64,000 bases of DNA from Stenocarpella maydis (taxonomy: Eukaryota > Ascomycota > Sordariomycetes > Diaporthales > Diaporthaceae), in the NCBI GenBank assembly GCA_002270565.1, contig NQMI01000033.1, positions 124,001-188,000 on the forward strand, written 5' to 3'. Position numbers and translations under genes: made by a program. The first letter of the stretch is position 1. Every line of letters begins with the position of its first letter. This document shows, in pieces, positions 55,777 to 64,000 of this stretch. Below the pieces are notes generated by a model. It did not search any database. It was not told where the DNA came from and worked only from the letters and a program-made list of their open reading frames with translations.

Positions 55777-56791
55777 TCAACAGAGAGGGAGAATAAATAC
55801 ACTAGACACCAACATATTCCAGATCACAAATGCTAACTTGTTGCTTTGAACGTTCCATAATATCAATGTCCTAATTCCGGCTGTGCTCGCGAATCCAAAG
55901 TTCATGATGAAGACCATGCTACCAGGGGCTATACCCCAGAATGCTGGACATGATATACCCCAAAAAACCATTAAAAGAGATATAACCCATCTAGCACAAG
56001 TGTCGCCGATGACGAATGACAAGGTACGGCAAACCCGCAAGGCATCCCCTTCCTGATCATACATGTCTTGGGTATGAACAGTTGTGATTATTATACTTGC
56101 AACGATGCCGAACCACTGGACAAGGCCGGAGCCAGGGCCAGACCGAGAAAGATTTATCGGAAGCGGCCAGGCAAGAGACACTTCCATGGCACCGGAAGCA
56201 AAAAACACGTAGCCAAGCGCATTTATGGCATTGCGCGTGATAGGATGTCCATCAGCGCCACCAAAATTGTTATACCAGGTACCAAGAAAAATAAGACCCA
56301 CGTTCTGTCGTAGGCCACCGGCGACTAAAGTGCTAATCAGCGGGGTGGCAGCATAAAAACAAAGCATCAACAAATTAGCACTGCCGACAGAGATTCTGAG
56401 CTGGGGATCGGTCTCCAGGGTTTATTAACCAAGTCCTCCGTAAAAGACGATGGCGTCGTCTGGTTGTTGATAGCAAAAGGCAACAGATTTGCCCACACCC
56501 AAAGGAAAACAGCCGGCAGTCTCCAAACAAGGTCTATTCCTGTGGAAGGGATTCCATAAATATGATGAAGGGATTCCATAAATAGACGCCGCCAGCGCGT
56601 TGGCGACGCCAAAGATGGTGGTCGGAATCACGATTGTTTTGAGGTCACTAAAAGTGAACAGCCACAAGGTTGGGGCATGGAATGCAACTCGGGATGTGGT
56701 GTAAGATGAATTCAAATTCGAGGCCTGAAGCCAAAGCGTTAGATAATGGCAAGCGAGGGAGGAAATCTGGGGGGAAAGTACACACTTGCAT
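55777..56791 (-). pseudogene. UbiA-family membrane prenyltransferase/terpene cyclase-like gene with frameshifts
   Basis: UbiA-type enzymes transfer or cyclise prenyl chains and are common in fungal secondary metabolism. A tiny exon at 56791-56786 (Met-Gln) followed by an intron (GTGTGT...TTCAG) probably leads into 56724. The family motif region is seen as WANLLPFAINNQTTPS, then EDLVNKPWRPIPSSES, and the second Asp-rich motif as DMYDQEGDALRVCRTLS. Many hydrophobic helices follow (GLVQWFGIVASIIITTVH). Two frame changes interrupt it. The first is exactly at a 22-bp tandem duplication (56544-56583), the second near 56370 where one base seems to be missing. The two changes return the frame to the original one, so reading after 56370 matches the N-terminal frame, but the stretch between them, which includes the first active-site motif, would be out of frame. 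It ends at 55777. Family call is firm. The choice between prenyltransferase and cyclase is open. Confidence 0.83.
56544..56583. repeat. 22-bp tandem duplication inside the UbiA gene
   Basis: GAAGGGATTCCATAAATA occurs at 56544-56561 and again at 56566-56583, so the unit is 22 bp. Because 22 is not a multiple of three, it shifts the reading frame by one. Confidence 0.9.
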
Positions 56792-58690
56792 CGTCAGTGA
56801 GAGGCAGTAGTAAACAAGGTTCCAGTACTAGTAGGGTTCATATGATGCTGTCAGTGATTCTCAACTCAAATCAACGCAAACGAAAATTTTGATGCTCTTC
56901 GGTTGGACCCCAGGATACTATTCAACCTGATCCGCAGAGCCGGTGACTTACATCTCACCCAGCATTCAATGGTAGGTTGAATTCGGAGGTGACACCATCA
57001 ATGCCAGCGATTTTGGGCGCGGCTTTAGGACCGATACCCACTGACAGTCTGACAGACCACCACAGAAGCCATGTGACACCCAAAGGGCAAAAGATTGACT
57101 TATGGTGGTCTTGCAGGGCCAAGTCTCATATTTATGCATGACATCGTTGCGTCTTTTGCAAGTATATGTGCCCCAAAATCAGCCGACTTAGTAAGAGTTA
57201 AATCCGACTTCAAGGTGGTACTGTAATCAATTTTAACCCCCGCGACATGACAAAAAGGCCTGCTTACTCATGAGCAAAGCAATATCTCAAGCCTCTGTTG
57301 GGAGCCAGACATGAACACGCGCGTTCCTACACAACGTCTGTGGATGCCACACACGGCTTGGCAGGTGGCGCGATTTCGGCCTTAGGTAGGTGAAGGATGT
57401 GAAGATCAGATTGCTCACGTCAGCCAGATCGTCCTGGATCGTTCTTCCTTTGGCGGGAGGCAAGTAGGTGCCGGGTGGAGGGGGGTGGAGGTTATTTTTC
57501 AGCTTGGAGCCTCGTGAAACTCTCCTGGGCTGGGTGGCTTCACTTCCAATTTACGCACATTCATCACTTATGGAGGAGCACATGGTATCACACAGTGGTC
57601 AATGCTCCAACAGCACCGCTGTGAGGATCACGTAATGCTGAGAACAGTACCTAGGTAGGTAAGCTTGAAAGACGATCCACGTCCCTCAAAAATGACCAAT
57701 AATGACCCGTGATGACCTCCGAAGGGGGCACATTACGCGTCCAGGGGCTCAACTTCCCTATGCCATGCTTGAATTGAGGTATTCCCAGCGCAATAATTCG
57801 AAAGGTGTCTACCTATCTTCCTTTGCTCATCTGGGGGCCAATCACTGGCCCCCATCTGGTTAATACATGAGTGGTGAAGTCGCACGTGTTTGGCGTGGCG
57901 GATGAGACAGAAAGCTGGCCATGAGAACAACGGCTCATCAAGCGGCCGTGCCAGGGATTGGAGAGCCAGCCTGCAGAAACCAGGGTGAAATGGGGGCGTG
58001 TAGACTAATTCTACCTTGATGACAACTTGAATACCGTAACTGATGGCAGACTCCTGGACGCCTTTGCCGCTCTGCGCAACTCGATGCGTTGTGGGCACGA
58101 GCAGCTAACTGGTGTGACATTGAAACCGAGCAAGCAAATTATCGCACTAATTGCCTCAGTGTTGGATGTCAAGAGTCGTTCTTTGGGAAGCATGGAGGCA
58201 GAGTGGTGTGCTCCCTTGAAATTATCTTGAGGATCGCTCAGGGCTTGCTTGTGAATGCCCCGGATTTGTACCTGCAAGTCACGGTACTTACGTCAATCAT
58301 GACCTACCTATTTCACAGCCGAGATTGTGCTGACTGCAGCCACGGGGGCTAAGACTAAAGGCAGCGTTGGCTGGAGGTTTGCATGCTCGTGTCCTGGTAC
58401 CTTTTTTTGCCCTGCGGCAGTGTGGACAGTTGATTCTGTCACGTCTTGTATTTTTTGACGACTCTCAGCCCAGTATTTTACTTTCATGAAAATCCAGTTC
58501 GTTCCCCGTAACTTGAGCACTTGGTCATGAGATTGTACAATCCAATCTGACCCCCAAGATAGTCTTCACTGTGAGCTCCATTCCTATCTTGACCGCTTGT
58601 GTGCCTCTGACCTGACGATAAGTAAGTCTTGCTGTTAAACGAAAGAATAAAACGCCTCTTCTATTATTCACAGAGGACTGGGTCTACCGA
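56792..58690. other. Intergenic between two decayed genes
   Basis: About 1.9 kb between the heads of the UbiA gene (minus) and the Pth11-like gene (plus). No further gene could be recognised. One TACCTAGGTA palindrome at 57648-57657. Confidence 0.4.
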
Positions 58691-59830
58691 ATCACCATGG
58701 CTGCCAGGCCTACAGTTACCTAGGTACTTGGTCGATTACGGCCTCTTTCATGTTCGCGCTTGGATCGGTAGCAGTACTCCTGCGATTTCTATCAATTCGC
58801 TTCTGGCGGTCAATGCCCAATACGTATGACTATCTCATACTCCTCTCATACGTCTGCCTGATTGCAGAAGTCGGGTGCGTTCCTTTCTATGGTGTATACT
58901 CAACTTTTTGCATTTTTCCTATGAGAGCTCAAAACTTCGGGACTAACATATTTGACACCAGGGATTGCCCATGGAGGGAGGGTATGGTGAGCACATGGAT
59001 GATTTGACGTTGGATCAGATCGAGAATTCTCTCAAGGTGTGTTGCATCCTAATTCAATTCTCTTGGAACCATGATTGGGTGAACAGTCTACACCGTTTCC
59101 GTCCCTCGTATTCACATGTCCAATTCATCCGAGGGGCTTTTTTCTCAGCAATGAATATGGTCTACAGCGACCGCTGCTTTCCGCCTCGCAATTCTCTTAC
59201 TCCACAAGGAAGCTTTTCCAACAACAGCTGTTCGCTACGGTTCCTGGACACTCATCGTCATAGTGGTCGCGAACGAGTTACAATGCATAGTCGTTGACCT
59301 TCTCATTTGCAGACTCATTCAGGCAGCTTGGAATCTCGTGTTGGATCGTCAGTGCGGTAACATTCTTAAAGCCGAAATCTTTTCCGCCGTGATCAACATG
59401 ATCCTCGACATTGTCGTGACATTTCTTCCCCTGCCAGTTATCTGGCAATTACAACTCCCTCAGTACAAAAGTGGGCCCTCACTGGTGCATTCTCTGTGGG
59501 CATATGGTGAGTTCATGCGTTCTAACCTGAGGGGCAATTGCGTTATCAGCTATATACTGAATATGAGCAGTGCAGGTGTAAATATGGGTCCACAATAGGT
59601 CCGGACATAGGTGCAATATACGAGCTTGTAATCCAGTCTACGGCGGTATGGAGGGACCACCTGCAACTATTTTTCTTTTTAAAGTGTTCTTATGGTGGTC
59701 GGATTAAGAATGAAACCCTGGAGCCGGCCATGATAATGCTCTCACTATCTTCATGTCAACCTGGGGAAGGGATGTGCTACCCAATTTTGAGCAATACTAT
59801 ATGCCGGAAACAGCAATGTGCATGGTAGTT
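58691..59830 (+). pseudogene. Decayed Pth11-like seven-transmembrane receptor
   Basis: Pieces of the fungal rhodopsin-like (Pth11) domain are visible in several frames: ALGSVAVLLRFLSIRFW, TYDYLILLSYVCLIAEVG near 58750-58870, GLPMEGGYGEHMDDLTLDQ near 58960-59030 (the usual loop before helix 3), then FRLAILLLHKEAF, RYGSWTLIVIVVANELQC, DRQCGNILKAEIFSAVINM and LDIVVTFLPLPVIWQLQL near 59180-59470, and a last stretch DIGAIYELVIQSTAVWRDH near 59600-59660. Stops (for example before the IWSTATAAFRLA stretch) and frame changes separate them. Some splice-like sites remain. Pth11 relatives sense surfaces in plant-infecting fungi, but this copy is not functional. The palindrome TACCTAGGTA lies at 58717-58726, close to the first helix. 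Confidence 0.75.
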
Positions 59831-60273
59831 GCCCATCTGGTGAGCCTCGATTTATTAATTCTCACAACGTCATATCATGTATTATGTATTAGTCTCGTGA
59901 TACCTAGGTAGGTACCTAGGTATTTTGTTTCCGCTGCTTATACCCACCTGGGTAGACTTGGGCCTGTAGTTATGGGGAGAATCGCCATGGGCCAAGATAC
60001 GAAGCTAGCCAAGTACGATTTCGGCTAGTGTAGTCGATTCGTTTACAACGGTGAAGCTGAAAAACATGTTGTTGCCAGGCCAGAACATCCGGAACACGGC
60101 AAAGCAGGGCTTGGTGGCTCCACACAAGCTTCTGGACTCCAGTATTACGCATTTGACGCTAGGGCATGGCCGGATACGAGTTTAATCCCAGCACAGTAGC
60201 ATGCCGCGTGTCCCGTAAAAGGAGCACGACAGAAATAGAATATAATAGCTTGTTAATGGCAGGACAGGAATAG
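59831..60273. other. Intergenic with paired palindromes
   Basis: Two TACCTAGGTA palindromes 12 bp apart at 59901-59910 and 59913-59922. The remainder is the upstream region of the eqolisin gene. No gene. Confidence 0.45.
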
Positions 60274-60282
60274 TATATATAA
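60274..60282 (+). promoter_or_regulatory. TATA box of the eqolisin gene
   Basis: TATATATAA, 105-113 bp upstream of the ATG at 60387, at normal core-promoter distance. Confidence 0.5.
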
Positions 60283-60386
60283 CCGCTGCCAAGATCTGCC
60301 ATGCCAGTCTAATAGCTCCTCTACTCATCCGTTCATTATCTAGTCACGCTCACTCACGCCAGCAAGCCTTCGGACGAGTCGACAAA

Positions 60387-61316
60387 ATGAAGGGCGCCGC
60401 TATTCTCTCTGCATTCGTTGCTACAGCGCTCGCTGCTCCTAGGCAGCATGATGCCTCACTTTTGGGACGGTCGACGAGGATCACGACCGACAACTGGTCC
60501 GGTGGCGTGGTCCAGGGCGAAAAGATCACTGCCGTCGGCGGTACGTTCCCGGTGATACGGCCCAAAATACCCACCAAGAGTGAGCCAGGCAAGGACGCAT
60601 ATCAAGCAACTGCCTGGGTCGGGCTCGGTGGCTACGCACAATTATGCCCCGAGAACAGTGGCCTGTGGCAGGCGGGCGTCATGACTCAGCGTTCGAACAT
60701 TTTAAACCACACCATCTGGTACCAGGCTTGGTAAGTAACCCCTCGATGGCGCGCATAAAAGACGGCCGGATTGTGATGCTGATGCGCCCGGCAGGTATGA
60801 ACTGTACCCCGATCCTCCAGTGTTCATCGACATTGGCAACATTACCGAGGGGGATGTACGTATTTCCAAATTATCCTTGGCATGGCTTCACTTATGTTTC
60901 GAAGCAATTGGCGTTATGATCTGCCAACTCTTGTTGCCATCCGGTTAACACGTCTTGCACAGATAATGAAAGTATCTCTTGAGGTCATCGGCACCACGCA
61001 AGGAAAAGTCGACATACAGAACGAGTCCACGGGCAAGGGCTTTAGTCTGACGACCAACATAACAATGGAAGTTTGCCAGCAGACGGCCGAGTGGATTGTT
61101 GAGAGAGCTTATACGCTCTCCGGATTGATCGGGCTGATTGACTTCGGAAATGAGACCATGTACGACATTGAGTACACCGATGTGGGCGAGGTTCACACGA
61201 CCATTCCTGATGATGTGATACTGGTCGATATCGCAGACTCGGAGACCAACAACACGATTCAGACGCACACCGTAGCGGAGGAGTCGGCCATTAAGGTGAC
61301 TTATCTTGGCAGTTAG
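60387..61316 (+). CDS. Secreted acid peptidase, eqolisin (MEROPS G1)
   Basis: Extracellular glutamic endopeptidase working at acid pH, using a Gln/Glu catalytic pair. Exons 60387-60730, 60795-60855 and 60963-61316 (introns 64 and 107 nt, donors GTAAGT and GTACGT) predict 252 aa. A signal peptide (MKGAAILSAFVATALAAP) and a short propeptide precede TTDNWSGGVV, the usual N-terminal motif. The catalytic Gln95 lies in LWQAGVMTQ and Glu178 in QTAEWIVERAY. WYELYPDPPVF and SGLIGLIDFGNETMYDIEY also fit the family. Two cysteines are placed as in single-chain eqolisins. Length is normal. The gene appears intact although it lies next to a decayed receptor. Role: digestion of external protein, inferred from family. 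Confidence 0.93.
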
Positions 61317-61906
61317 GGCTGTAGAACCTGATGAGCATGTCTGGCCAGCCTTGGGTGCCTCTCCGATGTTTCCGCGGGTAACGGGAGGGCCGTCTTGGCG
61401 AGGGAGCTGGATCTGGGATGGACGCCAGTATCAGGATAGATTTCCCTAGTCAACATGAGTGGCTACTTCTCTCTATACTTCACTTGGGAAAGGCTTAATC
61501 TAACATACTGTGATGATGCATGAACTCAATAGGGGACTCTATAGACGAAAATAGAATCATCATGCGAATAGGTGCATGCCATTTAGCAACATTGTCGACG
61601 TGCGAGTCAGTCAACCTTCGGAAGCAGCCCGCTTGCCAATCAAACCTTGCTTTCTATCGCGATCTAGCGATCTCTGTGCTACCGTGCCGAACTCAAGACC
61701 GAAAGGGACACAATGTCCGGGAGACCCTGGCGCGCTTAACCAGGCCTGTCTCGCTAACCCCGTAGTATATAGGGTACTTAGGACAAAGCCCTGCCGATTC
61801 TGTCCCACCATTGCAAAATCCGCCAACACTACTCGGTATAATCTTGATCGCCAGGGACAAAAGATGGTTGCATCGCCCATTGTCGACCCTCCACAGATTC
61901 CCTGAG

Positions 61907-61944
<38 letters not shown>

Positions 61945-62021
61945 CCTCTGCCGTCTCATTACCACCCTGCAGACAACCAACAACCACGCCCAGTTCACGC
62001 AACCCTTCCCGCCAACCAGCC
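61317..62021. other. Intergenic with a dinucleotide repeat
   Basis: Intergenic region between two plus-strand genes. An (AC)17 microsatellite lies at 61909-61942, about 80 bp before the start codon of the DUF1304 gene, so it may be in its leader or core promoter. No other feature. Confidence 0.45.
61909..61942 (+). repeat. (AC)17 microsatellite
   Basis: Perfect dinucleotide run just upstream of the DUF1304 gene. Length is likely to vary between strains. Confidence 0.95.
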
Positions 62022-62387
62022 ATGGGCGTCCTCGGAGCAACAGCCACAGCCGCCGTCGCAGGCCTGCACGGCTACATCCTCGTGCTGCAGATGTTCCTCT
62101 GGGACAAGCCGGCCGGCATGCGCGCCTTCCGCAACACCCCCAAGTCCGCCGCCTCGACCAAGGTCCTCGCCGCCAACCAGGGGCTCTACAACGGGTTCCT
62201 CGCCGCGGGGCTGGCGTGGGGCCTGGCGCACCCCGTCCCCGAGTTCGCGTCCCAGATCCGGCTCTTCTTCCTGGGCTGCGTCGGCGTCGCGGGCGTGTAC
62301 GGCGCGGCCACCGCGCACAGGAAGATCCTCTTCATCCAGACCGTCCCGGCGGCGCTGGCTGCGGCGCTGGTCCTCTCCGGGCTGTGA
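62022..62387 (+). CDS. DUF1304-family small membrane protein
   Basis: One exon, 121 aa. Four hydrophobic segments are visible: ATATAAVAGLHGYILVLQMF, LYNGFLAAGLAWGLA, IRLFFLGCVGVAGVYGAAT and FIQTVPAALAAALVLSGL. The patterns MFLWDKPAGMRAF, ANQGLYNGFLAAGL and VAGVYGAATAHRKIL-FIQ are typical of the DUF1304 family (bacterial and fungal membrane proteins of unknown function). It uses an ATG in a good context (CAGCCATGGGC) and strongly GC-rich codons. Its 3' half lies opposite the open frame that runs on from the kinase on the minus strand. I regard this protein as the real coding strand here because of the family match. Confidence 0.88.
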   Translation: MGVLGATATAAVAGLHGYILVLQMFLWDKPAGMRAFRNTPKSAASTKVLAANQGLYNGFLAAGLAWGLAHPVPEFASQIRLFFLGCVGVAGVYGAATAHRKILFIQTVPAALAAALVLSGL

Positions 62388-62453
62388 TGGCCGGCGAGTG
62401 GGATGGGTCAGGGGTGAGGACGGGTTGGGATGCCCGGGGGGGAGTGGGGAGGG

Positions 62454-63873
62454 GGCGACGAGGAAGGGGTGAGCCAGGAGGTCTTTGGCTGTGGCCCGCC
62501 CCAGGGGGTCGTACCTGATGACGGATCTTACCAGGCTGGCGGCCGAGTCGAGCTCTTCGCGCGGGAGGGACCACTTCTGCCTGATCATCTCAGGGGCGCC
62601 GCCCGTCCGGCCCTCTCTCTCACCACCGACAACGCCGAGGTTGTGGGCCTCCTCCATCTTGTGCCGCTTTCTGTCTGGGACGAGGATGGTGGTAGGCGTG
62701 TTGAGGGCGGCGAAGATGGCGTCTACCGTCCCGTTCTCCTCCAGCCGGCGCTTCTTCGCAATGGCCAGCACCTCCCGCGACATTGACACTGGGTCCGAGT
62801 CGCTCATCTCATCGTACCTCCTCTTGCTTCCGGACCCCTTGGAGGCGATGAATTGGGCTCGGTACGGCTGCGGCAGCGGGCCGAGGGCGTTTTCTAGCCT
62901 GACAATGGGGCACCAGGAATTCTTTATGTCGTTCCTCTGGAAAGGGTTGTGGGAGCCGAGGATGTATGTCAGAGTGCAGCCGAGGGCCCAGAGGTCGGAT
63001 GCCCGGCTGGGTGGTTTGCCGAAGAACTGCTCTGGGGCCTGGAGGGATACGTTGACGGTCGGGCGGGCCGGCGGGTCTGTGGCCCTGAACGATTTTCCAA
63101 AGTCAATAATTGCAATTTCCCTCTTGATGTATTTCCGGTCGACCGTGTTCCAGTCGAAAGACTCGTACATGTACTCTGGCCCATGTGGCCCTGGCCCGCG
63201 ATGCCCCTCCGCGATCAACGGCTCGGAGCGGCAGTTCACAAGTGGAGGGACGTCCTCGAGCCTGAGGTCGCTGATGGTGGTCTGTAGTAGAACGTTGCCG
63301 GGGTGAAGCTCGCCATGGGCCATCCCTTTGCTGTGGAAAAAAGGCCAAGCCGGCTGCCAACTGGGAGCACACGTCCTTCAGATAGGCGACGTTCCCGAGG
63401 GCCTTGGCCTTCATGACGGTGGGTCCAAGGATCGGCATGACCGTGCATAGGTGTCGTCCATTAGGTCCGCGCTGCCAGAAGAGCTCGTGAGGTACTGCGA
63501 GATGATTTCGGTATGCCTCCTTGACGCTGGTCTCGCTGCCATCTTTTGAGAGTGCCTCCAGAAGACCAAGTTCATTCTTGTACTCGTGCCTGCTCGTCTG
63601 AGCCTGCATGACCTTCACGGCCCGCAGCATCTTGTACTTGGCGTCCAGACACATCCAGACAGTGCTGAAGGTGCCGTATCCGAGCTTTCGCAGCACCATA
63701 AAGCGGCCCGCGTTGCCCAGTCGGTCCCCGACGGTGACGGGATGGTATCCTCCGGGACGGTAGTATCGCAGGTTTTCATGGTGGGAGATGTATTGGAGCG
63801 GTTCGTACTTTGGCTGAGCCGGTGGACCTGGAGCCATGGGAGCAATAGCTTGTAGGGGCGTCATCGTATCCAT
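62454..63873 (-). CDS. SRPK-like serine/threonine protein kinase, with a frameshift
   Basis: Kinase of the SR-protein kinase type. The ATG at 63873 begins MDTMTPLQAIAPMAPG, followed by the typical YRPGGYHPVTVGDRLG, the glycine loop KLGYGTFSTVWMCLD (about residue 64) and ATP-binding Lys87 in RAVKVMQ. At 63337-63342 a run of six A (T on the coding strand) has one base too many: five would join GLAFF to HSKGMAHGELHPGNVLL. The second half then reads IIDFGKSFRA (DFG), VSLQAPEQFFG (APE) and ASDLWALGCTLTYI, ending with RATAKDLLAHPFL near 62460. The catalytic Asp of the HRD-like motif is Glu here (HGELHPGN), so activity is uncertain. The frame stays open without a domain to 61995, across the DUF1304 gene on the other strand, so the true end is unknown and I stop at the domain end. 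The shift may be a sequencing error. Confidence 0.8.
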
Positions 63874-64000
63874 CCGTGGGTGAAGTGGGAAGCCGATTGT
63901 TCTGAGGGTAGAACAGGGATTTCTTGTTACTTTGAAAGGGAATTTTAAATAAGGGAGTTGTCAACAATGTTGGGTCTGTCGTGGGAGTTTGTTAAAGATT

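Noticed and set aside
63300..63360. Intron at CCTTTTTTCCACAG in the SRPK-like gene
   Set aside because: It looks like a splice acceptor, but the only nearby donor gives an intron of about 42 nt, wrong phase, and would remove conserved kinase residues. A one-base homopolymer error fits better.
1..64000. tRNA or rRNA genes
   Set aside because: I looked for T-loop-like GTTCGAATC sequences and cloverleaf patterns and saw no convincing candidate. A covariance-model scan would settle this.

Overview
The window is nuclear DNA of a filamentous ascomycete, most likely a Sordariomycete. Genes carry short introns (about 50-110 nt) with fungal splice signals, the families are typical of plant-associated moulds (GH7 and GH35 glycosidases, a pectate lyase, an eqolisin protease, a UbiA-type enzyme, a Pth11-like receptor), and transposons show C-to-T decay in CpA context, which looks like repeat-induced point mutation (RIP). 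There is no operon structure. All exon limits below are read from splice sites and reading frame only.

Layout. 0.3-9.2 kb: secreted pectate lyase (-), small acidic protein (-), mitochondrial phosphate carrier mir1 (-), a truncated dihydroxyacetone kinase relic (-) and a proline-rich protein (-). 9.2-23 kb is gene-poor: a broken gene with two RNase H1 N-terminal modules (+), a small membrane-protein gene interrupted by one stop codon (-), and a single-pass Ser/Pro-rich membrane protein (-). 23-28.1 kb: secreted GH35 beta-galactosidase (+) with a GC-AG intron, and a coiled-coil protein (-). 28.6-34.1 kb is a transposon block: a very AT-rich Ty3/gypsy remnant (-), a pogo/Fot-like remnant (+), one ambiguous base at 32769 where base composition jumps, and a 675-bp element with about 50-bp terminal inverted repeats.

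34.5-50.1 kb is the most unusual part. It holds five related BTB/POZ-domain genes (three readable or nearly so, two decayed) around a DOPA 4,5-dioxygenase-like gene, an F-box gene and a seven-transmembrane receptor-like gene. Four of the five have a second BTB exon that is readable; in three it is exactly 82 nt. Two members share a C-terminal four-cysteine module. BTB and F-box proteins both commonly recruit substrates to cullin ubiquitin ligases, so this looks like a fast-evolving cluster of candidate ubiquitin-ligase adaptors beside a transposon block.

50.4-64 kb: GH7 cellobiohydrolase (-, eight exons, no CBM1), a long empty stretch, a frameshifted UbiA-family gene (-), a decayed Pth11-like receptor (+), an intact eqolisin (+), a DUF1304 membrane protein (+) and an SRPK-like kinase (-) with a one-base homopolymer frameshift.

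The enzymes point to a plant-biomass lifestyle: pectate lyase, GH35 and GH7 act outside the cell on pectin, galactosides and cellulose, with the eqolisin digesting protein at acid pH. A second theme is gene decay. Several genes carry single C-to-T-type nonsense codons or small indels, and a palindromic decamer, TACCTAGGTA, recurs nine times, always outside intact coding sequence.
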